From JBCCMA01 sp045107005 (GTDB lineage: Bacteria; Pseudomonadota; Gammaproteobacteria; Steroidobacterales; JBCCMA01): DNA of 64,000 bases. Below the pieces are notes generated by a model. It was not told where the DNA came from. It saw only the letters and a program-made list of their open reading frames with translations, and made no database searches. Below, piece by piece: positions 43,608 through 52,366 of the stretch. The position numbers and the translations under genes were made by a program. The stretch covers positions 1 through 64,000 of the forward strand of contig JBGCFP010000096.1 in the NCBI GenBank assembly GCA_045107005.1, in the 5' to 3' direction. The first letter of the stretch is position 1, and the number at the start of each line of letters is the position of its first letter.

Positions 43608-46267
43608 GCCTGACGAGGATTGGTTTTTTGCGGATCGATGTCGAAGCGCTTGATCGCTTCGCTGACTACGCTTGCGTCGATCTTGCCCTCATCGGCCAGC
43701 GCCTTGAGGGCCGCCACGGCCACGTAGAAGCGGTCAACCTCGAAGTGCCGACGCAGCGCCGCGCGCCCGTCGGAGCGACCGTAACCGTCCGTGCCCAGAA
43801 CGACGAAACGCCCGGGCACCCACTGACGAATCTGATCCGGCACGATCTGCATGTAATCGCTGGCGGCCACGAAAGGCCCTTCGACGCCGTCAAAACACTC
43901 GGCGACATAGCTCGTGCCAGGCGCCGCGCCCGGATGCAGATTATTGTGTCGTTCGATGTCCGACGCGTTGCGGCGCAGTTCGTTGTAACTGGTGACGCTC
44001 CACACGTCGGCGGCCACGTCGTAGTGCTCGCGCAGCAGCTGTTCTGCTGCGAGCACCTCGCGCAAGATGGTGCCGGAGCCAAGGAGCTGCACACGGTGCT
44101 TGCCCGCTTTGCCTTCGTGCAGTTTGTACATACCGCGCAGGATGCCCTCGTTCGCGCCGTCGGGCAGCGCGGGCTGTACGTAGTTTTCGTTCATGCAGGC
44201 GATGTAATAAAACACGCTCTCCTGTTTTTCGTACATGCGACGCAGACCGTCGTGCACGATCACCGCCAGCTCATAGGCGTAAGCCGGATCGTAGGAGACG
44301 CAGTTAGGGATGGTCGATGCCAAGACCAGCGAGTGCCCGTCCTGGTGCTGCAGACCTTCACCTGCGAGCGTCGTACGCCCAGCCGTACCGCCGATCAAAA
44401 AGCCTCGGGCCTGCATGTCGCCCGCGGCCCACAGGAAATCGCCGACGCGCTGAAACCCGAACATGGAGTAGTAGATGTAGAACGGGATCGTCGACACGCC
44501 GTGGTTGGCGTACGCTGTGCCCGCAGCCATCCACGAGCAGGTGGCACCCGCTTCGTTGATGCCCTCCTGCAAAATCTGGCCCGACTTGTCTTCGCGGTAG
44601 TACATCAGCTGATCCGCATCCTGCGGTGTGTACAGCTGGCCCACCGACGAATAAATGCCGACCTGGCGGAACATGCCTTCCATGCCAAAGGTGCGGGCCT
44701 CATCCGGTACGATCGGCACGATCAGTTTTTTCAGTTCCTTGTTTTTGAGCAGCGCGCCCATGATGCGCACCATGGCCATCGTTGTTGACGCCTCGCGCTC
44801 GCCGCTGCCCTCCAGCTGCGCCTTGAAGATGTCGATCTCCGGTATGCGCAGCGGCGCCACTTTGCCCGAGCGTTTGGGCAAGTAGCCACCCAGGGCCTCG
44901 CGTCGCTCGTGCAGATATTTCATTTCCGCACTGTGTGGCTCGGGTTTGCAGAACGGCACTTCCTCGAGATCTTCGTCGCGGATCGGCAAATTGAAGCGGT
45001 CGCGGAAATGCGCCAGCGCTTCGATATCCATGCTCTTTTTCTGATGGGTGATGTTTTGCCCTTCGCCGCCTTTGCCCATGCCAAACCCTTTGACGGTCTT
45101 GGCCAGGATGACCGTCGGTCGGCCGGACGGTTGCGATGCCTGGTGATAAGCCGCGTAGACCTTCTCTACATCGTGGCCACCGCGATTCAGGCGCCAGATA
45201 TCGGCGTCGGACATGTTGGCGACCATGGCTTTGAGCTCGGGGTATTTGCCAAAGAAGTGCTCGCGCGTGTACGCCCCGCCCTTTTGCTTGAAGTTCTGAT
45301 ACTCGCCGTCGACGGCCTCAGCCATGCGCTGCTGCAGCAAACCCTGCGTGTCTTTCGACAGCAGCGGATCCCAACGCCCACCCCACAGCACTTTGATCAC
45401 GTTCCAGCCTGCGCCGCCAAAGGCCGCTTCGAGTTCCTGGATAATCTTGCCGTTGCCGCGCACCGGACCATCGAGGCGCTGCAGGTTGCAGTTGATCACG
45501 AACACCAGGTTGTCGAGTTTCTCGCGCACGGGCATGGTCAACGCGCCCATACTCTCAGGCTCGTCCATTTCGCCGTCGCCGCAGAAACACCAGACTTTGC
45601 GACCCTGAGCCTCGAGCATGCCGCGGCTCTCGAGATAACGCATGTAGCGCGCTTGATAAATCGCCATCATCGGGCCCAGGCCCATGGAGACGGTCGGGAA
45701 CTGCCAGAAATCCGGCATCAGCCACGGGTGGGGATAGGACGACAGCCCGCCGCCGTCGACTTCGCGTCGAAAGCGCAGCAAATCTTTCTCTTGCAGGCGC
45801 CCTTCGAGGTAGGCCCGCGCATAAATACCGGGCGACGAGTGGCCCTGCATGAACACCATATCGCCCAGGAATTTGTCGCTGCGGGCGCGCCAGAAGTGAT
45901 TAAACCCGACTTCATACAGCGTGGCCGACGACGCGTAGGTCGCGATGTGGCCGCCGTATTCGCTGCTTATCTTATTGGCGTGCAGCACCGTAGCCATCGC
46001 ATTCCAGCGCAAGTAGGCCAACAGCCGTTTCTCAATGGCAATATCGCCGGGAAACGGCGTTTGCAGGTGATTGGGGATCGTATTGAGATACGCCGTATTG
46101 TGACTGTAGGGCAAATACGCCCCCGATCGTCGCGTCCGATCCACGAGCTGCTCAATCAGGTAGTGGGCGCGCTCCGGACCGTGAACTTGAATGACGGAGT
46201 CGATCGACTGCAGCCACTCGCTGGTTTCGGACGGATCAATATCGGGCTCAAGCGTATTTTGGGTCAC
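43604..46267 (-). CDS. aceE: Pyruvate dehydrogenase E1 (homodimeric)
   Basis: An 887-residue thiamine diphosphate enzyme, exactly the E. coli AceE length, that decarboxylates pyruvate and acetylates E2. The TPP-binding motif runs from GDGEMDEPES to NCNLQRLDG (about 230-265), preceded by GHSSPGIYARAYLEGRL. GTG at 46267 with AAGG about 11 bases upstream. The E1-E2-E3 gene order with 4-bp overlaps suggests tight translational coupling of the complex. No PdhR gene is visible beside it. Confidence 0.98.
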   Translation of the reverse strand: MTQNTLEPDIDPSETSEWLQSIDSVIQVHGPERAHYLIEQLVDRTRRSGAYLPYSHNTAYLNTIPNHLQTPFPGDIAIEKRLLAYLRWNAMATVLHANKISSEYGGHIATYASSATLYEVGFNHFWRARSDKFLGDMVFMQGHSSPGIYARAYLEGRLQEKDLLRFRREVDGGGLSSYPHPWLMPDFWQFPTVSMGLGPMMAIYQARYMRYLESRGMLEAQGRKVWCFCGDGEMDEPESMGALTMPVREKLDNLVFVINCNLQRLDGPVRGNGKIIQELEAAFGGAGWNVIKVLWGGRWDPLLSKDTQGLLQQRMAEAVDGEYQNFKQKGGAYTREHFFGKYPELKAMVANMSDADIWRLNRGGHDVEKVYAAYHQASQPSGRPTVILAKTVKGFGMGKGGEGQNITHQKKSMDIEALAHFRDRFNLPIRDEDLEEVPFCKPEPHSAEMKYLHERREALGGYLPKRSGKVAPLRIPEIDIFKAQLEGSGEREASTTMAMVRIMGALLKNKELKKLIVPIVPDEARTFGMEGMFRQVGIYSSVGQLYTPQDADQLMYYREDKSGQILQEGINEAGATCSWMAAGTAYANHGVSTIPFYIYYSMFGFQRVGDFLWAAGDMQARGFLIGGTAGRTTLAGEGLQHQDGHSLVLASTIPNCVSYDPAYAYELAVIVHDGLRRMYEKQESVFYYIACMNENYVQPALPDGANEGILRGMYKLHEGKAGKHRVQLLGSGTILREVLAAEQLLREHYDVAADVWSVTSYNELRRNASDIERHNNLHPGAAPGTSYVAECFDGVEGPFVAASDYMQIVPDQIRQWVPGRFVVLGTDGYGRSDGRAALRRHFEVDRFYVAVAALKALADEGKIDASVVSEAIKRFDIDPQKTNPRQA

Positions 46268-46431
46268 GTTTGGGGGTCGCCTTAGGTTTGCTGGGTAAAA
46301 CTGACACAGGTGAAGTCGGGGCGGTGTCCTGCTAGCATTCGCGGTCTTTATACGTGATGCCGCTGCTGTCGCCGCGGAAAATCAGAGCCGTATCATCGGC
46401 GTTCCAACAATAAGGGTCAAGAACAAGCACT

Positions 46432-47925
46432 ATGGATTTTGCACCGCCACCGATTCGACTTCGCGTCGCCCGCTCCGACAAACGACTCACCAACGCGGCT
46501 TTGGCCAATCTTGACCACGTTGTCATGGTTCTACCGCGTGGTATCCGGCCCAAAATGATCGAATCGCTGCCCTTTGGGTCAGTGATCAAGACGTTGCGCG
46601 ATCGGGCCGCCAACAAGACCGGAATCTTCCAGGGCACCCTGCAAGCGACCCGGCAAGTGGGCCTGACCGTGGCGACGGCGCCGGAAGAGGCAACCGCATT
46701 CGCTCGGCTGAGCCTGGCACGCCAGCTGCTCGACGCCGTGAAACCCCACAATCCGGCTCGCGTCGGCTTTTTTGCCGCCACCGACGACGAGGCGCTGCAG
46801 CTGGCACTGACAGACGCTTTCGTGCGCGCGGCGTTGGTCGCCTGCGCCCCTCTGCCCAGCTACAAATCAAGCCGCACACCCAAGCCGAAGCTGCGGGCCG
46901 TGACGCTGTTCGGTGACGCTCAACCGCCGTCCGTCGATCGCCTCAAAACCGAAGCTCAGGCCAATCACCTGGCGCGCTGGCTCACCGCCCAGCCGCCCAA
47001 CGTTATGGATGCCAAGACGCTCGTCGACACCGCGGTCAGCCTTGCCAACCAGCACGGTTTTGACTACACCGTTCACGACGAGCTCGCGCTGACGAAAATG
47101 GGCGCCAACGCGTTTCTGGCCGTTGCCCGCGCCAACGCGCACAGCGATGCGGCCATCGTCCATCTGCGCCGTCCCGCCGAAGGTCGCCACATTGCGTTGG
47201 TGGGCAAAGGCGTGTGTTACGACACCGGTGGCATCAACGTCAAACCTGCCAATTACATGCTCGGTATGCACGAAGACATGGAAGGCAGCGCTGTTGCCCT
47301 GGCGTCGTTTATTGCGCTGTCTCAACTGGACGACACGCTGAATCTCGAGTGCTGGCTGGCCGTCACCGAGAATCGCATCAGCAGCGCCGCCTACACGCCA
47401 AACGAGGTGATCAAGGCGCTCAACGGCACGACCATTGAAGTGATCCACAGCGATGCGGAAGGCCGCATGGCACTGGCTGACACGCTGACACTGGCATCAC
47501 GCAATAAGCCCGAGCTGATCATCGACTACGCGACCCTGACCGGGGCATGCGTGGCCGCACTGACCACGGCCTACACTGGCGTATTCACCAACCGCGAGAC
47601 GCTCAACGACGATCTGGTTGGTGCCGGTCGCGACAGCGGCGAGCGCGTATGGCCCTTCCCGCTCGACGGCGACTACGACAAAGCCATCGAAAGCCAGTAC
47701 GCGGACGTCAAGCAGTGCGCAGCCAGCGGCAGCGGCGACCACATTCACGCGGCGCGCTTTTTACAGCGTTTCGTCGACAGCAAGATTCCATGGGTTCACA
47801 TGGATCTGTCGGCGGGGAACAACAAGGGCGGATTGGCGCACATTCCCACCGACGTGACCGGTTTTGGTGTGCACGTAACGACGGCCTTCGTGCTCGATCG
47901 CGCACCCGAGCTCGACAAGCTCTGA
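46432..47925 (+). CDS. M17 family leucyl aminopeptidase
   Basis: A 497-residue dizinc aminopeptidase of the M17 family. The metal-binding core is present: GKGVCYDTGGINVK (near 258-271) with the catalytic lysine and metal aspartate, EDMEGSA with an acidic ligand, and the signature at 340-345 reading HSDAEGR-like in place of the common NTDAEGR, followed by MALADTL. Divergent from the PDH operon with about 164 bp between. The variant signature is shared by a PepA-distinct subgroup of the family, so pepA is not assigned. Confidence 0.9.
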   Translation: MDFAPPPIRLRVARSDKRLTNAALANLDHVVMVLPRGIRPKMIESLPFGSVIKTLRDRAANKTGIFQGTLQATRQVGLTVATAPEEATAFARLSLARQLLDAVKPHNPARVGFFAATDDEALQLALTDAFVRAALVACAPLPSYKSSRTPKPKLRAVTLFGDAQPPSVDRLKTEAQANHLARWLTAQPPNVMDAKTLVDTAVSLANQHGFDYTVHDELALTKMGANAFLAVARANAHSDAAIVHLRRPAEGRHIALVGKGVCYDTGGINVKPANYMLGMHEDMEGSAVALASFIALSQLDDTLNLECWLAVTENRISSAAYTPNEVIKALNGTTIEVIHSDAEGRMALADTLTLASRNKPELIIDYATLTGACVAALTTAYTGVFTNRETLNDDLVGAGRDSGERVWPFPLDGDYDKAIESQYADVKQCAASGSGDHIHAARFLQRFVDSKIPWVHMDLSAGNNKGGLAHIPTDVTGFGVHVTTAFVLDRAPELDKL

Positions 47926-47928
47926 TAC

Positions 47929-48960
47929 GTGTCTGATTCGGTCACGCTGATTCGGCCGGACGACTGGCACGTGCACCTGCGTGACGGTGAGCGCATGGCG
48001 CACGTGGTGGCGCACACCGCGAAAGAGTTCGCGCGCGCGATTGTCATGCCCAACCTGCCCGAGCCGGTCACCAACGCCACGCGGGCGCTGGCCTATCGCC
48101 AGCGGATCCTCGATGCGCTGCCTGCCGGGACGTCGTTCGAACCGCTCATGACGCTTTACCTGACCAACGCGACCACCGTGGCGGACATTGATGACGCTGC
48201 GGACAAGGGGGTTACGGCGTGCAAACTCTATCCAGCCGGCGCGACGACCAATTCGGATAAGGGCGTCAACAACGTGGCCGCCCTGGACGACGTACTCGTC
48301 GCCATGGCGCGCCGCTCCATGCCACTGCTGGTGCACGGCGAAGTGACCGATGCCGGCACCGATGTCTTTGATCGCGAGACCACCTTTGTTGATCAGATCC
48401 TCGGGCCGCTGGTCGCTCGTCACCCGTCCTTGAAAGTGGTTCTCGAACACATCACGACGGCTGCGTCGGTCGAGTTCGTGCGCGCCCGCGCGCCGCAAGT
48501 GGCCGCCACCATCACACCCCAGCATCTGCTGCTCAATCGCAACGCGCTGTTTGAGGGTGGATTGCGCCCACACCACTACTGCCTGCCGGTGCTCAAGCGC
48601 GAGACGGATCGCGCGATGCTGGTCGATGCCGCAACATCAGGCGAAGCCGCGTTTTTCCTTGGCACCGACAGCGCGCCGCACGCTCAATCGGATAAAGAGA
48701 GCGACTGCGGATGCGCCGGCGTCTACTCGGCCCACGCGGCGATGGCGCTGTACACCGAAGTGTTCGACGCGCATCACGCTTTAGACCGACTCGAAGCCTT
48801 TGCCAGTCTGAACGGCCCGCGATTTTATGACTTGCCGATTAATGAAGACACGATCACACTGCGCAGACAAGCGCGACGCATACCTGACCACTATGCTTTT
48901 GGCGACACACGCCTGATCCCGTTTCGCGCCGGTGCCGATGTGCACTGGACGACGGACTGA
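47929..48960 (+). CDS. pyrC: Dihydroorotase (PyrC type)
   Basis: A 343-residue zinc amidohydrolase of pyrimidine synthesis, interconverting carbamoyl aspartate and dihydroorotate. HVHLRD (H14, H16) and the carbamylated Lys99 (ACKLYPAGATTNSD) bind zinc; further ligand histidines are in VHGEVT and LEHITT, and Asp in GTDSAPH. GTG at 47929, three bases after the aminopeptidase stop. Length matches E. coli PyrC. Confidence 0.96.
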   Translation: MSDSVTLIRPDDWHVHLRDGERMAHVVAHTAKEFARAIVMPNLPEPVTNATRALAYRQRILDALPAGTSFEPLMTLYLTNATTVADIDDAADKGVTACKLYPAGATTNSDKGVNNVAALDDVLVAMARRSMPLLVHGEVTDAGTDVFDRETTFVDQILGPLVARHPSLKVVLEHITTAASVEFVRARAPQVAATITPQHLLLNRNALFEGGLRPHHYCLPVLKRETDRAMLVDAATSGEAAFFLGTDSAPHAQSDKESDCGCAGVYSAHAAMALYTEVFDAHHALDRLEAFASLNGPRFYDLPINEDTITLRRQARRIPDHYAFGDTRLIPFRAGADVHWTTD

Positions 48961-48979
48961 TTCCGGATACGGGAACACT

Positions 48980-49612
48980 ATGCACAGCGACAATCTGACT
49001 CCGGTCATGGCCGACCGCTTTCGTGGCTTCTTGCCCGTCGTGGTCGACGTGGAAACCGGCGGATTCAATGCACAAACCGATGCACTGCTCGAAATCGCCG
49101 CGTCACAGCTGCGCTTCGATGCAAAAGGGAACCTCAAACGCGACGGCTCAGTGCGCTATCACGTGCTGCCGTTTGAAGGCGCCAACCTCGAGCCCGCATC
49201 GCTGGAGGTCAACGGCATTGATCCGCATCATCCGTTGCGCCCCGCCATTGATGAGAAAGACGCGCTACAACGCATTTTTCGCGACGTGCGCGCCGCGCTG
49301 CGCGAACACGACTGTACGCGTGCCGTGCTGGTCGGGCACAACGCGTCATTCGATCTGGGTTTTTTGAACGCCGCGATTGCCCGCACCGGGATCAAGCGCA
49401 ATCCGTTTCACACGTTCAGCACGTTTGATACGGCGGCTTTGTCCGGCGTTGCGTTTGGTCAAACGGTGCTGGCGCGCGCCGTTGTGGCCGCTGGTCTGAA
49501 GTGGGACGCCAGTGCTGCGCACAGCGCACTCTACGACACCGAACGTACGGCCGACCTGTTCTGCGAAATCGTTAACCGATTCCGCCCCGTCTACGAGAAC
49601 CGGGACGGCTGA
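48980..49612 (+). CDS. rnt: Ribonuclease T
   Basis: A 210-residue DEDDh exonuclease that trims 3' ends of tRNA and other stable RNAs. Exo I is VVDVETGGF, Exo II GHNASFDLGF and Exo III HSALYDTERTADLF. The ATG at 48980 gives the usual N-terminus (MHSDNLTPVMADRFRGFLP). Lies 19 bp after pyrC; in many gammaproteobacteria rnt sits between pyrC and the grxD/sodB genes, as here. Confidence 0.96.
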   Translation: MHSDNLTPVMADRFRGFLPVVVDVETGGFNAQTDALLEIAASQLRFDAKGNLKRDGSVRYHVLPFEGANLEPASLEVNGIDPHHPLRPAIDEKDALQRIFRDVRAALREHDCTRAVLVGHNASFDLGFLNAAIARTGIKRNPFHTFSTFDTAALSGVAFGQTVLARAVVAAGLKWDASAAHSALYDTERTADLFCEIVNRFRPVYENRDG

Positions 49613-49622
49613 CAGGACACCA

Positions 49623-49638
49623 GCCGGAACGCCGGCTC
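49623..49638. terminator. Weak hairpin between rnt and grxD
   Basis: AGCCGG and CCGGCT (6-bp stem, 4-base loop) lie between the convergent genes. No T-run follows, so intrinsic termination is uncertain. Confidence 0.3.
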
Positions 49639-49648
49639 GACGCAAACC

Positions 49649-49981
49649 TTACTCGTCGTTCGCCGCGACCGCAGCGTCGATCAGTTCCTTGAGCTCGCCC
49701 GAGTGAAACATCTCCAGTGCAATGTCGCTGCCACCAATCAGTTCGCCTTTGACGTAAAGCTGAGGATAGGTCGGCCAGTTGGAGTATTCCTTCAGCGCTT
49801 CACGCAGCTCGGGGTGCTCGAAGATATTGACGGTCGCAAACTCCGCGCCCACTTCGCGCAGTGCTGCCACCGCCTGAGCTGAAAAGCCGCACTGGGGAAA
49901 ATCCGGCGTGCCCTTCATAAACAGCAACACCGGGTTGCCGCCGAGGGTCTGCTCGATTTGGTCTTTAATTGCATCCGTCAT
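49649..49981 (-). CDS. grxD: Monothiol glutaredoxin (Grx4 type)
   Basis: A 110-residue CGFS-type monothiol glutaredoxin. The active site is CGFS with Cys31 (PQCGFSAQAV), and WPTYPQLYVKGELIGGSDI is the glutathione-binding region. These proteins carry 2Fe-2S clusters for iron homeostasis. Lies downstream of sodB, DUF1289 and BON genes on the same strand, 44 bp after the last; it can be part of that run or separate. Confidence 0.97.
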   Translation of the reverse strand: MTDAIKDQIEQTLGGNPVLLFMKGTPDFPQCGFSAQAVAALREVGAEFATVNIFEHPELREALKEYSNWPTYPQLYVKGELIGGSDIALEMFHSGELKELIDAAVAANDE

Positions 49982-50025
49982 GATTCATTCACACTTGTTG
50001 GCGGTTTGACGAGCAGGCGATTGCC

Positions 50026-50382
50026 TTACTCGTCAACAACCGCAAGATTGTTGATTACACTCTCTACGCCGTTGGTCTCACGGGCCAGTTTCTCCGCCTG
50101 CGAGCGCGCGACGTAGGATCTTACGTTGCCGTTGAGCGTAACGATACCTGAATTGGTGTCGACATCAATGCGCCAACCCGGCGCGTATTTGTCTGCCAGC
50201 AGCTTACTCTTCACCGACGCCGTGATGGTCCCGTCGTCAACGATCTGACCGACCGGTCGGTCGTCTTTCCCCACCGCGTAGCCACCCGCAGCGGCCCCGC
50301 CGATCAGCAGTGCCGTGCAGCCGGTGCCAAGTAGCGCCGCCGCGAGTGTGGCGGCGAGTGCTGTTCGTTGTGCCCATCGCAT
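50026..50382 (-). CDS. BON-domain exported protein
   Basis: A 118-residue protein with a signal sequence (about 1-22) ending near a cysteine, LLGTGC, although residue -3 is Gly so the lipobox is not canonical. A glycine-rich stretch (LLIGGAAAGGYAVG) follows, then one BON domain (SVKSKLLADKYAP to VINNLAVV). BON domains bind membranes or phospholipids; E. coli OsmY and DolP have two. A purine-rich AGGGGGG lies about eight bases before the ATG. Follows DUF1289 by 4 bp. Confidence 0.83.
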   Translation of the reverse strand: MRWAQRTALAATLAAALLGTGCTALLIGGAAAGGYAVGKDDRPVGQIVDDGTITASVKSKLLADKYAPGWRIDVDTNSGIVTLNGNVRSYVARSQAEKLARETNGVESVINNLAVVDE

Positions 50383-50386
50383 GGCG

Positions 50387-50626
50387 TTAACCCCCCTGAT
50401 TGCTTGACGTTGAAAGCTCGCGCCGTTGCTCGATGCGCGCCAGGATCTGGCGCTTGTCGTGGCCGTCCAGAGACGGCCACGCCATGATTTCATCGCTGTG
50501 GCGCAAGCAACCCAGGCACAGTCCACGGTGGTCGAGCTCGCACACGTCAATGCATGGCGACGCGACCGGCTCTGCGCCGCTGTGCTCCTCGTTTGGACCC
50601 GTTTCAAGCGTCACAGTTCGGGCCAT
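50387..50626 (-). CDS. DUF1289 protein
   Basis: A 79-residue small protein with the DUF1289 four-cysteine pattern SPCIDVCELDHRGLCLGCLR and a following WPSLDGHDKRQIL. The family is probably Fe-S or zinc binding and of unknown function. ATG at 50626 directly abuts the sodB stop (TGA-ATG), indicating co-transcription with sodB. Confidence 0.88.
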   Translation of the reverse strand: MARTVTLETGPNEEHSGAEPVASPCIDVCELDHRGLCLGCLRHSDEIMAWPSLDGHDKRQILARIEQRRELSTSSNQGG

Positions 50627-51208
50627 TCAGCCTTTGTAGTTGTCGGACGCAAAGTCCCAGTTCACCAGCGACCAGAACGCATCGAGGTAAGCCGGACGCG
50701 CATTTCGATAATCGACATAGTAAGCGTGTTCCCAGACGTCGCAGGTCAGCAGTGGCGTGTCGGCACCGGTCAGCGGCGTGTCGGCGTTCGACGTCTGCTC
50801 GATCGCAACCGAGCCGTCTTCACGTCGCACCAGCCAGGCCCAACCAGAGCCAAACAAGGTGACCGATTTTTTGGTGAATTCTTCTTTGAAGGCGTCGTAG
50901 GAGCCGAACGCTTTATCAATGGCGTCTGCCAGCTCGCCCGTCGGGGCGCCGCCGCCGTTGGGGCTCAGACAGTGCCAATAGAACGTGTGATTCCAGATCT
51001 GGGCCGCGTTGTTGAACATGCCCCCGGTGGCGCTGCGCACGGTCTCTTCGAGGCTTGCGCCGGCGAAATCCGTACCCTCAATCAGATTGTTGAGGTTGGT
51101 GACGTAAGCGTTGTGATGCTTGCCGTAGTGGAATTCCAGCGTTTCTTTCGAAATGTGGGGGGCAAGCGCGTCCATCGCATAGGGCAGTGCGGGCAGTTCA
51201 TGAGCCAT
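50627..51208 (-). CDS. sodB: Superoxide dismutase (Fe)
   Basis: A 193-residue Fe-type superoxide dismutase, the E. coli SodB length. FHYGKHHNAYV and the metal ligands near His27, His74, Asp157 and His161 (DVWEHAYYVDY) are present, with NHTFYWHC. GGAGAG is 6-7 bases before the ATG at 51208. First gene of sodB-DUF1289-BON. Longer readings antisense to nadC were rejected. Confidence 0.97.
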   Translation of the reverse strand: MAHELPALPYAMDALAPHISKETLEFHYGKHHNAYVTNLNNLIEGTDFAGASLEETVRSATGGMFNNAAQIWNHTFYWHCLSPNGGGAPTGELADAIDKAFGSYDAFKEEFTKKSVTLFGSGWAWLVRREDGSVAIEQTSNADTPLTGADTPLLTCDVWEHAYYVDYRNARPAYLDAFWSLVNWDFASDNYKG

Positions 51209-51266
51209 GTTGGTCTCTCCTGTAGCGTCCGAAGTATCCGGTCTGAGGTGTTTATCTTGAAAAGGC

Positions 51267-51295
51267 GATATGGGGGCTTGCCACGTACCTGACAA
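51267..51295 (-). promoter_or_regulatory. Putative sodB promoter
   Basis: On the minus strand TTGTCA (51295-51290), a 17-bp spacer and CATATC (51272-51267). The -35 matches five of six bases but the -10 is weak. It would give a leader of about 52 nt before sodB. Confidence 0.4.
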
Positions 51296-51308
51296 CCCCG
51301 AATTTAGG

Positions 51309-51337
51309 TGAGCGCGAGTATAGCAAGAAGCTATAAT
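51309..51337 (+). promoter_or_regulatory. Putative nadC promoter, suggesting a leaderless transcript
   Basis: A perfect TATAAT at 51332-51337 is six bases before the nadC ATG (51344), with a weak -35 region at 51309-51314 and 17-bp spacing. Transcription starting about seven bases after the -10 would begin at or next to the A of the start codon. No Shine-Dalgarno sequence is present. Confidence 0.55.
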
Positions 51338-51343
51338 CGATCC

Positions 51344-52189
51344 ATGAGCGCACACAATTCGGAACATATTTACGACGCGGTCGCCCGTGCCCTGTCCGAG
51401 GACATTGGCGGTGGCGACGTCACGGCAGCGCTGATCCCGGCGCAGCACCAGGCCAAGGCCCGCGTAACGGCCAGGGAAAACGGCGTGATTTGCGGGCAGG
51501 ATTGGTTTGATCGAGTCTTCGGGGCGCTCGACCCCAATGTCAGCGTGACCTGGATGGTCAAAGACGGCGACGACGTCGCCCCGGGCACCGAGGTTTGCGA
51601 GCTGGCCGGCAACGCCCGTGTGCTGCTGACCGGTGAACGCACGGCGCTCAACTTTCTCCAGACGCTTTCCGGAACGGCAACGGTAACGCGACGTTACGCC
51701 AAAGCGCTCAGAGGTTTTGACTGCGCGATCCTCGACACCCGCAAGACCTTGCCCGGCTTGCGCCTGGCGCAAAAGTACGCGGTGCGAGTCGGTGGCGGCC
51801 AAAACCATCGCATCGGGCTCTACGATCGGGTGCTGATCAAGGAAAACCATATTGCCGCGGCGGGCAGTATTGACGCCGCGGTATCGACCGCGCGGCGTCA
51901 CTGGCCGCAACTGATCGTCGAAGTCGAGACCGAGGACATCGGGCAGCTCAAGGAAGCCCTTGTCGCTGGCGCTGACATTGTGATGCTGGACGATTTCACC
52001 GATGACACGATGCGCGACGCGGTGCGCATTGTCCGCGCGCACGATGGCCCGCAGCCCAAGATCGAAGTCTCCGGCAACGTCACCATCGAACGCTTGCCCA
52101 AAATCGCGGCAACCGGCGTCGACTTCATTTCCTCGGGCGCATTAACCAAGCACGTGACTGCCCTGGATCTGTCGATGCGGGTGATCTGA
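51344..52189 (+). CDS. nadC: Nicotinate-nucleotide diphosphorylase (quinolinate phosphoribosyltransferase)
   Basis: A 281-residue enzyme that makes NaMN from quinolinate and PRPP for NAD synthesis. N-terminal SEDIGGGDVT, the GERTALNFLQTLSGTAT stretch, DTRKTLPGLR, GGQNHRIGLYDRVLIKENH and C-terminal FISSGALTKHV are all characteristic. ATG at 51344 fits a promoter that predicts a leaderless transcript. Divergent from sodB. Confidence 0.96.
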   Translation: MSAHNSEHIYDAVARALSEDIGGGDVTAALIPAQHQAKARVTARENGVICGQDWFDRVFGALDPNVSVTWMVKDGDDVAPGTEVCELAGNARVLLTGERTALNFLQTLSGTATVTRRYAKALRGFDCAILDTRKTLPGLRLAQKYAVRVGGGQNHRIGLYDRVLIKENHIAAAGSIDAAVSTARRHWPQLIVEVETEDIGQLKEALVAGADIVMLDDFTDDTMRDAVRIVRAHDGPQPKIEVSGNVTIERLPKIAATGVDFISSGALTKHVTALDLSMRVI

Positions 52190-52366
52190 CTTCCCGTCGC
52201 GGCAAAATTTACCGCGACACAAAAACCATAATAATCAATATCTAATTCTATTTACCTAGAAATTTTAGCATCTAAATCTCGCAATTATATTGCACTGCAG
52301 CGCTCGCCGTGGAATGATAAACCTCTATTCCATTAACGGCGGACGATCGGGTCCGCGGAGAAGTCT
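52190..52366. promoter_or_regulatory. AT-rich fadE upstream region
   Basis: The stretch from about 52219 to 52310 is strikingly AT-rich for this genome. It contains the palindrome GCAAT-TAT-ATTGC (52281-52293), a possible operator or promoter element. A fatty-acid-responsive regulator would fit fadE, but no known FadR or PsrA site was recognised. Confidence 0.4.
52196..52218. terminator. Hairpin downstream of nadC
   Basis: GTCGCGG (52196-52202) and CCGCGAC (52212-52218) pair perfectly over 7 bp around a 9-base AT-rich loop, right after the nadC stop. An A-rich stretch, not a T-run, follows, so it could be a weak or factor-assisted terminator. Confidence 0.45.

Noticed and set aside
51209..52042. 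N-terminal extension of SodB to 471 residues
   Set aside because: It is antisense to nadC; SodB has its own ribosome binding site and standard start at 51208.
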